From Actinophytocola oryzae (GTDB taxonomy: Bacteria; Actinomycetota; Actinomycetes; Mycobacteriales; Pseudonocardiaceae), in assembly GCF_004364325.1 (NCBI RefSeq), contig NZ_SOCP01000014.1, positions 62,001 through 126,000 of the forward strand: a DNA stretch of 64,000 bases, given 5' to 3'. Of this stretch, positions 27,150 through 34,971 are shown piece after piece. A model generated the notes under the pieces. It searched no databases. It was not told the origin of the DNA and saw nothing but the letters and a program-made list of their open reading frames with translations. A program made the position numbers and the translations under genes. Numbering within the stretch: the first letter of the stretch is position 1; every line of letters starts with the position of its first letter.

Positions 27150-27383
27150 ATGTGGGGAACGAGCCTTATCGTCAGCTCGTACGTGATCATCAGAGAAGGT
27201 TGTCCTATCGCGATGACCATCGACAACGCGGAGCAGGCACAGATCACCTGCGGGCGACCTCCGACAGAGTCGTTCGAGTTCGTCATCCACCGCGAGGCCA
27301 TACGAGCCCTCGCCGAACTCTGTGACGACGCGCTGCAACAGATGGACCACCTGAACAATGCCGAAGCCGACCGAACGACTTGA
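27150..27383 (+). CDS. Hypothetical small protein
   Basis: 77 residues from ATG 27150, chosen because AGGAGA precedes it. A second in-frame ATG at 27213 has no ribosome site. The C-terminal half is helical (ESFEFVIHREAIRALAELCD, DALQQMDHLNNAEAD). It lies six bases before the HTH gene and is probably co-transcribed. Confidence 0.5.
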   Translation: MWGTSLIVSSYVIIREGCPIAMTIDNAEQAQITCGRPPTESFEFVIHREAIRALAELCDDALQQMDHLNNAEADRTT

Positions 27384-27389
27384 CTGACC

Positions 27390-27908
27390 ATGATCACAGA
27401 TGAACATCGCACCGCCGCAACAGGATCAGCGGATGCCATCTCGCGGGCGGTCGGTGAGGAGCTGCGCCGCCTGCGCGAGGCCAAGGGCCTGTCACGAGCC
27501 CAGCTCGTCGCCCGCCTACCGTCCGGCATCGGCGACAGAACCCTGCTCTCCTACGAACACGGCACCCGCCACCTCACCATCCTGCGCTTCATCGAGCTGT
27601 GCCACACCCTCGACACCCCAGCACCCTCACTCCTCAACCAGGCACTCCAACGAGCACGAATCCACCTGCAGAACCTCGTCCTGCACGTCGACCTCCTGGC
27701 CATGCTCCACGACCGCAGCGACAAGTTCCGCCCCATGCACCAATGGGCCCGCAACAAACTCAACGACTTCCCCGACGGCATCGTCGAACTACCACCAACA
27801 TCCGTCCGCGAACTCGCCACCTTCGTCGGCTGCTCCTACCTCGAGCTCGCCAACTACCTCGCCAGGTTCATCCCAGGGAAAAACGTGGCATGGCATGATC
27901 CAAAGTAG
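27390..27908 (+). CDS. XRE-family HTH regulator
   Basis: 172 residues. Residues about 18-75 are an XRE helix-turn-helix (VGEELRRLREAKGLSRAQLV, DRTLLSYEHGTRHLTILRFI). The C-terminal region has a second helical motif (LPPTSVRELATFVGCSYLEL), perhaps a dimer or ligand part. ATG at 27390. No target known. Confidence 0.75.
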   Translation: MITDEHRTAATGSADAISRAVGEELRRLREAKGLSRAQLVARLPSGIGDRTLLSYEHGTRHLTILRFIELCHTLDTPAPSLLNQALQRARIHLQNLVLHVDLLAMLHDRSDKFRPMHQWARNKLNDFPDGIVELPPTSVRELATFVGCSYLELANYLARFIPGKNVAWHDPK

Positions 27909-28641
27909 ACTGTCACTCGTTTGCTACGGAAACCTCAGGGGAGGATCTCACCGGTTACGTTCGACCGACTCGCGGCGCTACACCACGTGATCCACTTCCC
28001 ATTCTGATGACCGGCCGGGGTCGAGGCAGAGGCGCACTCTTCGCCTCTCCCTCCGGCTATCCCGGCAGGGGCCGGCGTCCCCAGCGTCGCGCCTGCCCAC
28101 CGTCTGCCGACCCCGGTGGGCGCGGTTGACCGCCTTGTAGTCCGTGGCCTCCGAACGCCAGTGGCCTCGTATCGGACAAGGGTTGTGGATCCTGCCGCGT
28201 GTCCGCCGGCCTCAACCTCGGCGGACGCAAGGCGGCTCCTCGGTCTGTCCTGCGCCCGCCGCGCAAACGTCCTGTGTCGCATGGCCCGGGTCTACCTGCA
28301 CAAGAAGGCCCCCAGAAGACGCGCTGAAGATGCCATCATCGCCACCGGTCGCGTCGGCGCATCGTAGATGGCGAGTTGTTCGCGGTGGAGCTGCTGGGTG
28401 CGCCTCCGGACGTCGGGGCTGTAAGGGGATCGGGGTCACGGTCCACTCCGTAGCACGTGGCCGCCGATACGTCGTGCCCGTCATAGTCCCGCACCGAGGG
28501 CATCCAGCGCGTCAGCGCGGCCGGCAGTACGCAGGTATGGCGGGCGTTGGGAATGTCGTCGAATGGGTCGGTGGTCCCAGATCCGTGGTTCGCCGTTCCG
28601 GTCAGCGCTGTGTTTGAGCGTCGGCTCGTGGTGGGCCGGGG
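27909..28641. other. Intergenic region without recognised content
   Basis: About 730 bases between convergent genes. Open frames exist on both strands but are mutually overlapping, Arg/Pro-rich and without ribosome sites or family resemblance. I see no RNA gene or clear repeat. Confidence 0.4.
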
Positions 28642-30036
28642 TCAGGCTGCGGTGAGTTCGGTTCTGATGCGGTGGGCGAGGTGGGTGACGTCTGGTTCGT
28701 GTTTCCAGGGGTGGAGGCGGCGGAGGAGGTTGTTGGCGTAGTCGGTGGCGCGGGCGGAGGAGACGTGGGTGAGGACGTCGATGGCTTGGTTGCCTTGGGT
28801 GAGGGCGGTGTCGAGGTCGGGGTGGGGTCCGAGGAGGCGGGTGCTGGCGAGTACGACGAGCCGGAGACCGTAGGAGCGGGCGAAGGTGTCGGTGGGCATG
28901 GCGGCTTCGCTGTTCCAGCGCAGGGCGGGTGTGGGTAGTCCGAGGTCGCGGTGGATTTCGACGGCGTCGGCGGCGAGGCGGGCGTGGGTGTAGAAGTCGA
29001 TCCAGGTGGGGTCGTCGCCGTGGTGGTTGCCGGCTCGGTTGAGCAGGGTGTCTGAGGCGGCGAGTGCGCGTCCGGCTGCTGGGGCGTCGCTGGCGCGGGC
29101 GTGGGCTCGGGCTTCGATGAGGCGGTAGAAGGCGAGTACGCGTGGGGTGGCGGTGTGTTTGGCGCGTTCGTAGGCGCCTTGGCACATGTCGATGGCGTCG
29201 TCGTGGAAGCCGCGTAGTGAGGCTTGGAGTGCGGCGCAGACCAGGACGTAGCCGCCGAAGGGAACGTCGCCGGCGGCGCGGGCGAGACGCAGGGCCTGGA
29301 TGTAGTGACGCTGGGCCGCGGCCTGGTGGCCTGAGTCGAACGCGGACCATCCGGCCAGGCGGGAGAGTTGGGCGGTCGCGGCGAACAGTTGCCGACCGGT
29401 GTGGTCGTTGTAGCGGCCGTGCAGAAGGGGTGCGGCTTGTTCACGCAGGCAGGCCAGCACGGCTGATGACCGCCAGCTTCCGCCACCGTATCGGGAGTCC
29501 CACCCGCGGGCGTCTTCAGCGGCGGTGAGAAGGCCGGCGACATCCGCCGCACCGACGTGGCGCTGGCTCACGAGGTGGGTGGCGTCGGAGTCGGCGGGGG
29601 TGGTCAGCCAGCGCCGGACGGGCGTGGCCCAGCCGGTCATGGCCAGGCTCGCGGCGGTGAGGAAGTCTCGACGGTCCACCAGGCTCCAGTAGTCGGTCGC
29701 GGCGAGGATCGCGTTCGGCAGTGTTCGGGGGAACTCGAGACCCGCGGTAGCGGGGTCACGATCATCCACCTGCATCCCGATCTCGGCCACGGTCACGGGT
29801 CGGCCGAGTCGTTCGGCTAGTGCGAGCGCGATCAGGGGTCGGATCTCACGGTCGGGCATCATGCCACGGCGGGTCCAGTTGGCCACGCTGGTGTGCGTGT
29901 AGGCGGTGTGCTTACCGTCGACGGCGGCGAGTTCGTTGATTCTCAGTGCGAGACTCTTCCGGCTGGCGCCAGACGCCATGATCAGCGCGTTCAATCTCGT
30001 GTTGATAGCGCATATTGGCTGCGTTTGTTCGGCCAC
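28642..30036 (-). CDS. HTH-TPR transcriptional regulator divergent from the dcd-like operon
   Basis: 464 residues from GTG 30036. An N-terminal helix-turn-helix covers residues about 10-75 (ALIMASGASRKSLALRINEL, HTSVANWTRRGMMPDREIRP). A long array of TPR-like helices follows (WRSSAVLACLREQAAPLLHG, GHQAAAQRHYIQALRLARAA, FHDDAIDMCQGAYERAKHTA, ALTQGNQAIDVLTHVSSARA). Such proteins, common in streptomycetes and relatives, regulate a neighbouring cluster. It is divergent from the deaminase-like operon across a 180-base gap with a candidate operator, so that operon is the likely target. Confidence 0.82.
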   Translation of the reverse strand: MAEQTQPICAINTRLNALIMASGASRKSLALRINELAAVDGKHTAYTHTSVANWTRRGMMPDREIRPLIALALAERLGRPVTVAEIGMQVDDRDPATAGLEFPRTLPNAILAATDYWSLVDRRDFLTAASLAMTGWATPVRRWLTTPADSDATHLVSQRHVGAADVAGLLTAAEDARGWDSRYGGGSWRSSAVLACLREQAAPLLHGRYNDHTGRQLFAATAQLSRLAGWSAFDSGHQAAAQRHYIQALRLARAAGDVPFGGYVLVCAALQASLRGFHDDAIDMCQGAYERAKHTATPRVLAFYRLIEARAHARASDAPAAGRALAASDTLLNRAGNHHGDDPTWIDFYTHARLAADAVEIHRDLGLPTPALRWNSEAAMPTDTFARSYGLRLVVLASTRLLGPHPDLDTALTQGNQAIDVLTHVSSARATDYANNLLRRLHPWKHEPDVTHLAHRIRTELTAA

Positions 30037-30076
30037 GACGCCCTGCTTCCAGTTAGCCAGCCCACACCGGCTCGCT

Positions 30077-30092
30077 ACCTACGGTAGTAGGT
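30077..30092. promoter_or_regulatory. Inverted repeat, candidate operator for the dcd-like operon
   Basis: ACCTAC, four bases, then GTAGGT: a perfect inverted repeat of six-base arms. It is 40 bases from the regulator start and 125 bases from the deaminase-like start, within the only intergenic region of the divergent pair. Binding is an inference. Confidence 0.4.
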
Positions 30093-30216
30093 CATGTTCT
30101 GTTCGTGAACCCGGTGTGTGATCTGTGAGCCCTCGTCGTGAGCCTCCCACAGGCCTCGCGTATCGGCTTTGCTGATCGTGTCCATCATGAACGCGCCCCA
30201 TGGTCGGGAGATGTCG

Positions 30217-30756
30217 ATGATTCTGACGGGAAGTCGTATTGCCACCGAGGTAGAGGGTGGAGCGATCACGATTCAGCCGTATTCTGTTGAAAACCTCGAG
30301 CCCAACAGCTATCGCGTGACTCTCGGACCGAGGTTCCTTGACTGCACGACTGAATCGCTGGATGCACGATCCGAACCATTGATGTCGGTCAGCGCTTTAG
30401 AAGACGAGGGGCGCGTTCTTGAGCCGGGCCGGTTCTACCTTGGGGAGACCAGCGAGGTCCTGGGCTCGACGCGGTTCGCTGCGACGTTGTATGCCACGCG
30501 ATCTCTCGCGTCGATGGGGATGTGGATTCATTTCAGCGCCCCGCTCGGTCACACGGGCGCGGTGATTCGCTGGACGCTGGAGATCCGTGTCGCGCACCGG
30601 CTTGTCGTGTACCCAGGGATGACGATTGCGAAGATCGCGTTCTGGCGCACCTACGGCACGATCGTCCCGTACGACGGCCGGTACCAGTCCTCGGCCACGG
30701 TACGCCCGTCGGCGATGCGCGCGGATCGACACTTCACACTGGGACGGACAGGGTGA
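30217..30756 (+). CDS. dCTP deaminase-like protein A
   Basis: 179 residues from ATG 30217, six bases after GGGAG; ATG 30211 is also possible. The fold matches the dCTP deaminase/dUTPase family: MILTGSRIATEVEGGAITIQP, ENLEPNSYRVTLGP, FYLGETSEVLGSTRF, ATRSLASMGMWIHF, and WTLEIRVAHRLVVYPGMTIA. Aligned by eye to E. coli Dcd, the catalytic Glu (138) and His 121 are kept, but the RSSLAR motif has become TRSLAS, so Ser 111 and Arg 115 are lost. It is the first of six coupled genes, with its stop inside the next GTG start (GTGA). Its partner shows the opposite loss. Substrate unknown. Confidence 0.8.
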   Translation: MILTGSRIATEVEGGAITIQPYSVENLEPNSYRVTLGPRFLDCTTESLDARSEPLMSVSALEDEGRVLEPGRFYLGETSEVLGSTRFAATLYATRSLASMGMWIHFSAPLGHTGAVIRWTLEIRVAHRLVVYPGMTIAKIAFWRTYGTIVPYDGRYQSSATVRPSAMRADRHFTLGRTG

Positions 30757-31277
30757 TCCTCACCGGCAAGCAGATCCTGTCTGAGGTCGCTCTCCGGCGG
30801 ATCACCATCGATCCCTTCCTGCCCGAGAACGTCAACCCAAACAGCTACAACTTCCGAATCGGCCCCTCACTGCGTGTCTACCGAGACCGTATCATCGACC
30901 CGCGGACACGCCCTGCTACCGATCTCGTGGCGATGCCGGAATCGGGATTCGTACTGGAGGCGCATCGCCTTTATCTGGCGTCCACGGTAGAAGTCATGGG
31001 CAGCGACTATTACGCGCCGACCTTCGCGGCCCGATCATCGGTCGCACGACTGGGATTGTTCATCAACCTGTCGGCATCACTAGGCGATATCGGCTACCTC
31101 GGGCAGTGGACGCTCCAGCTGTTCCCCGCAACCAATCTCCGTATCTATCCGGGAATGGAGATCGGCCAGATCATGTGGTGGAAACCACTTGGCGAAGTCG
31201 ATCTCTATCACGGCAAGTACCAGGGCAGTTCAGGACCATGTGCGACAAGGATTCATCATGACTTCACCATCGGTTGA
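30753..31277 (+). CDS. dCTP deaminase-like protein B
   Basis: 174 residues from GTG 30753. Same family as its neighbour: VILTGKQILSEVALRRITID, ENVNPNSYNFRIGP, YLASTVEVMGSDYYAP, AARSSVARLGLFINLSA, GQWTLQLFPATNLRIYPGME. The RSSxAR motif is intact (Arg 110, Ser 111, Arg 115 in E. coli numbering), but the catalytic Glu 138 is Gln (TLQL for TLEL). Alone it should not deaminate. dCTP deaminases form trimers with active sites at subunit interfaces, so a mixed trimer with protein A could rebuild a site; that is inference. The end overlaps the next gene by 20 bases. Confidence 0.82.
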   Translation: MILTGKQILSEVALRRITIDPFLPENVNPNSYNFRIGPSLRVYRDRIIDPRTRPATDLVAMPESGFVLEAHRLYLASTVEVMGSDYYAPTFAARSSVARLGLFINLSASLGDIGYLGQWTLQLFPATNLRIYPGMEIGQIMWWKPLGEVDLYHGKYQGSSGPCATRIHHDFTIG

Positions 31278-33204
31278 ACCACTCATAGTTCCGCAGCTCG
31301 ACGCGCGGACAACTCGCCCCGGGACCGAGGTTGGGGGCAAGGCGGCGTTCCTGCTCGACATCTGCCACAGAGTGCGAGTGCCCGAGTTCGTGGTGATTCC
31401 GTCGAGCTGGTTCACCATCGCGGCCGGGCCGCAGTTGGCTGACATCGCCGACCGCTGGTGCCGGTGGGACACCGCCCATCAGAAGAGCGTTCAGAGCACT
31501 CGGCGTCTGGCGGCCGTCCATCTCACCACGGCAATGCGTCACACGTTGAGTACTCAGCTCGACGAGTTCATCCCTGACGTCGAGGTGTTCGCCGTGCGCT
31601 CGTCAGCCGCCGGTGAAGACGGTCCGGACCGCAGCTTCGCCGGTCTCTACGATTCGGTGCTCGACGTGCCGCGAGCCGACATTGAGCAGGCGATCGTCGC
31701 GGTGTGGCGCTCGTGGTTCTCGGTATCCGCGATCACCCACCGAAGCGCCGACACGTGGCGACCACCTGTCATGGCGGTGGTGGTTCAGCGCATGATCGAC
31801 GCTGAGGAGGCGGGGGTCGCGGCGGCCTATCGGGAGGCGGTCGAGGTCGAGTGGGTCGCCGGCAGGGGTGATCGGCTGGTCGACGGCAGCGTCGAACCGG
31901 CTCGGCGTCTGGTCACCGCGCCGATGCGGGATCCACGCGGGCGCGTCGAACACGCCGCTGCTGCGGCGTGGGCACTGCGTGGCCAGCTTGGTGTGGGAGA
32001 TCTCGACGTCGAATGGGCCGCTGACCAGGACCGGGTCTGGATCGTCCAGGCCCGACCATTGACCGCGCCACTCCCCTCGTCGGCCGGTGTGAGCTGGGTC
32101 AGCTCGAGCGAGCACCCCGTACTGAGAACTGCCGAGTTGTATGCGGACACCGCTCCTCACGACGTGCTCCCCCTCGGGCCTGTGGCGGAAGTGATCGGTC
32201 ACTACCGCACGAAGCGCCGGCCCCTCTACGCCATCGGGTCCGAACACGACTGCGATCTGGGAACAGCCCTCATCTTGCACTTCAACACGCTAGGACTACA
32301 CGGCCCGCGATGGAGTGACCTGGTCGGCCAGCTCGGCCCGCACGCTGTACTCGACCTGTCCGAACGTGAGCGTCAAGTCATCGTCGCCACCAGCGACCTG
32401 CGACAAGTCCTCGCGGCCCATTGCGGCGATGATCCCCAGCGGCTGCGCAGCGTAGTGATCCGCGAGTTCATCACCGGCGACTGCGGAGCGGTCAGCGCCG
32501 TCGACGGCGACGACGTCCGCGTGGAGGTCAGCCGGGACGGCTTGTTGCACCTCAACCGAGGTACCGCATCCACGGACGAGTTCATCATTCCCCTCGAGGG
32601 CAGCCGCGACCATGGGCTCACCACCGTGCCGCCGGAATGGTCCGACTCGACACTGGCGGTCATCGACCGCGTCACACGACACCTCGCGGATCGCCACGGT
32701 GACGCCGTAGTGGAATGGGTGCTCCGCGCCGGCCGCCCGGTCCTCGTCGACTATTCGCTCGTCGACACCGTCCCGACAGCCATGCTCCCCGCTAGCCAAG
32801 CAAGCGTGATCAGTAGCGGTGCATGTCGAGGCCCGGCCCTGGTGATCCCCGCCTCGGCCACCGAGATGTTGACCCGGGACAGCGTGGCACCGGTGGTCTC
32901 CGTGGGCGCCCGCCTGCCACACCCCGCGGACACCGCCGTGAACGACCTGTACGAGACCATCACTCAACTCGCCGAGCCGCCCGTCGTGGTCGTCGACCGC
33001 CCGTACGCGGTGCTGGCCACGCTGATCCCCTACGTCGCCGGGTTCGTGTTCACCCAGCCTGCCGCGCGCCTATGTCACCTGGCGATCCTGCTGCGGGAGA
33101 ACCACACTCCAGCGGTCTGCGTCCCCGCCGACCAGGCGCCCCAAGACGGCGAGGCCGTCGCTGTCGGCACCGACGGTCAACTACACCGGGGACATACCTC
33201 ATGA
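31258..33204 (+). CDS. PEP synthase/rifampin-phosphotransferase-like protein
   Basis: 648 residues from ATG 31258 with AAGG seven bases upstream. The N-terminal 310 residues form a PPDK-type ATP-binding domain: TEVGGKAAFLLDICHRVRVP, then FAVRSSAAGEDGPDRSFAGL from about residue 111, DVEWAADQDRVWIVQARPL closing it. The C-terminal 120 residues resemble the swivelling phosphohistidine domain (VAGFVFTQPAARLCHLAILL), with the catalytic-type His near 607, although the preceding Gly-Gly is absent. This two-domain order is that of rifampin phosphotransferase and related enzymes, which transfer phosphate from ATP to water and a small-molecule acceptor. The acceptor here is unknown. It sits between two nucleotide-binding genes. 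Confidence 0.8.
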   Translation: MTSPSVEPLIVPQLDARTTRPGTEVGGKAAFLLDICHRVRVPEFVVIPSSWFTIAAGPQLADIADRWCRWDTAHQKSVQSTRRLAAVHLTTAMRHTLSTQLDEFIPDVEVFAVRSSAAGEDGPDRSFAGLYDSVLDVPRADIEQAIVAVWRSWFSVSAITHRSADTWRPPVMAVVVQRMIDAEEAGVAAAYREAVEVEWVAGRGDRLVDGSVEPARRLVTAPMRDPRGRVEHAAAAAWALRGQLGVGDLDVEWAADQDRVWIVQARPLTAPLPSSAGVSWVSSSEHPVLRTAELYADTAPHDVLPLGPVAEVIGHYRTKRRPLYAIGSEHDCDLGTALILHFNTLGLHGPRWSDLVGQLGPHAVLDLSERERQVIVATSDLRQVLAAHCGDDPQRLRSVVIREFITGDCGAVSAVDGDDVRVEVSRDGLLHLNRGTASTDEFIIPLEGSRDHGLTTVPPEWSDSTLAVIDRVTRHLADRHGDAVVEWVLRAGRPVLVDYSLVDTVPTAMLPASQASVISSGACRGPALVIPASATEMLTRDSVAPVVSVGARLPHPADTAVNDLYETITQLAEPPVVVVDRPYAVLATLIPYVAGFVFTQPAARLCHLAILLRENHTPAVCVPADQAPQDGEAVAVGTDGQLHRGHTS

Positions 33205-33800
33205 GCGCCCCGCACCCCGTCCGTGTCGCGCTGGTGGGGTTCACCGGCACCGGCAAGAGCACGATCGCCGCCGGGCTGATCGAGGAACTGCGCCGCCGCG
33301 GCCAGCAGGCACGACTGATCAAGCTCGCCGCGCCGCTGTATCGACTACAACAGGTCTACTACCGCGAGGCCGGCGTCGCCCTGGCTCCCGAACGCCAGGA
33401 CCAGGAGCTAATGGCGGAGATCGCCACCCGGCTCCGCAGCATCTCGCCCGCCGCCCTGCTGGACCACTTCCTCGCCACCCTCGCGACCACCCCACCCGAC
33501 ACCGCGGTCGTCAACGACGATCTCCGCGTCCTCGAACCAGACGCGACGGGCATGGTTACGGCTGGTTTCCGCCTGATCCGCCTGATATGCCCCGACGACA
33601 TCCGACGCGCTCGCCTCGCCGGCCGCGACGACCGTTCCACCCTGGACGAACCCGCGCTCTTCGGGCCTCTGATGAGCCGGATTCCCACCGAGCTCACCCT
33701 CACCACCCACACCGCGACCCCCACCGAGACCGTCCACCGCGTCCTCGACCACCTCCGTGACCGGCACACGACAGCCAGCGAGGTGAGCGGCCGTGCTTGA
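33201..33800 (+). CDS. P-loop (deoxy)nucleotide kinase-like protein
   Basis: 199 residues from ATG 33201, overlapping the previous stop by ATGA. Walker A at residues 13-21 (GFTGTGKST). The sequence RQDQELMAEIATRLRSISPA and VVNDDLRVLEPDATGMVTAG, then FRLIRLICPDDIRRARLAGR, with Asp-Asp-x-Arg after a hydrophobic strand, resembles dNMP-kinase and dephospho-CoA-kinase-like proteins (phage T4 gp1 type). It would phosphorylate a nucleotide or small metabolite. The coupling to the deaminase-like genes favours a nucleotide. Confidence 0.72.
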   Translation: MSAPHPVRVALVGFTGTGKSTIAAGLIEELRRRGQQARLIKLAAPLYRLQQVYYREAGVALAPERQDQELMAEIATRLRSISPAALLDHFLATLATTPPDTAVVNDDLRVLEPDATGMVTAGFRLIRLICPDDIRRARLAGRDDRSTLDEPALFGPLMSRIPTELTLTTHTATPTETVHRVLDHLRDRHTTASEVSGRA

Positions 33801-34971
33801 CCATGACGGCTCCCAGATCCTGATCATCGGCCCAGCCATCTGGCGATTTAGCGACGCATGGAGTCCAGCGCAACCGATCCTGGCTGTCACTCTGGCTGGC
33901 GGCAACACCGTCCTGGACAACACCGTCCACCTGACATGGACTGACCTGATCGGGGCGCGAGCACGCCTCCTCACCCCCGAGCATGACGTGCCGGTGGCCC
34001 TCACCACAGCCTTGTTCAACCGATTGGAACCCGGCAACGTCCTGGAGAACCTGGCTCGTCAGCACTGGTCGGGGCTCGCCGCCGCACCGCTGCTCCTGCT
34101 CGGCCGATCCGCCGCCACCATCACCGCACACACCCTGGTGCGGCTCGGTGAACACGACGGCCTGTTCATCCGTGTCGGCGAACTCACCCACAACGGCGGC
34201 CTCGTCGACGTCGTGAAGATCCTTCCGACGGTTTTGACGATCACCAGCGAAGACCGCGAGTTCTTCAACAACCATCAATGCTGCTACCAAAAATGGTGGC
34301 CCGACGTGGAGTTCGAACACAAGATCACCATGCTCGGCCCGGTCGACCTCCACGCCGTGACCGTCGGCCTACGCAACCTCGTCGGCACCGAGCACCTCCC
34401 CGGCACGATCTGGGACTACCGCGACGACTACCAACTGTGGGACTTCAACAACCACCTCTTCGAAGTCACCAGCCCATCGCCAGAGGCCGGGTACATCTCG
34501 TTCATCCCGGACTCCGCCGGCACCGTGATCGTCAAGAGGAAGTGGTTTACCCGTGATTCCCTCCGCCGGCGAGAGAGCCGCTGGCGAGGAGTGCGGATCC
34601 CGCGCACCGTCGATAGCTTCGAGGACTATGCCCGGTCGCACGTGGACGGTGACATCCGGTTCCTCGGCTCGTTCCGACGCACACGATTCGACAGCACGTG
34701 TGAGTTCACCAAGACCGGCAACGTCTACGGCTTCATGGTCGACTGGTGCCGCCCTCTCGACCGCCCTGACGCACCACATCTCTACCAGGTCGAGGTCGAA
34801 TACCTCCACAGCCGCACACGCGACGAAACCGCACGACACACGGTCGAAACCGAGCTCCTGACCATCAGGAACGCCGCCGCGGCATATCTCGACCGGGCCG
34901 GGATCGCCCACCGTCCCGGCGAATCGAAACTCACCTACCTGCGATCACTGACCGTCGCGGAGGAACAGTGA
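33793..34971 (+). CDS. CYTH-domain protein with unknown N-terminal domain
   Basis: 392 residues from GTG 33793, overlapping the kinase gene by eight bases. Residues 1-165 are an unrecognised domain. From 171 the protein has the CYTH hallmark ExExK (VEFEHKITML, residues 172-181), followed by IWDYRDDYQLWDFNNHLFEV, basic strands VIVKRKWFTRDSLRRRESRW and a closing YQVEVEYLHS. CYTH enzymes bind triphosphates in a basic/acidic tunnel and hydrolyse or cyclise them (thiamine triphosphatase, inorganic triphosphatase, class IV adenylate cyclase). A triphosphate nucleotide substrate fits the operon. Divergence is large, so activity is inferred. Confidence 0.68.
   Translation: MLDHDGSQILIIGPAIWRFSDAWSPAQPILAVTLAGGNTVLDNTVHLTWTDLIGARARLLTPEHDVPVALTTALFNRLEPGNVLENLARQHWSGLAAAPLLLLGRSAATITAHTLVRLGEHDGLFIRVGELTHNGGLVDVVKILPTVLTITSEDREFFNNHQCCYQKWWPDVEFEHKITMLGPVDLHAVTVGLRNLVGTEHLPGTIWDYRDDYQLWDFNNHLFEVTSPSPEAGYISFIPDSAGTVIVKRKWFTRDSLRRRESRWRGVRIPRTVDSFEDYARSHVDGDIRFLGSFRRTRFDSTCEFTKTGNVYGFMVDWCRPLDRPDAPHLYQVEVEYLHSRTRDETARHTVETELLTIRNAAAAYLDRAGIAHRPGESKLTYLRSLTVAEEQ

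Noticed and set aside
28480..29552. Long plus- and minus-strand frames overlapping the HTH-TPR gene
   Set aside because: They are Arg/Pro-rich shadows of the TPR coding frame, without family resemblance.
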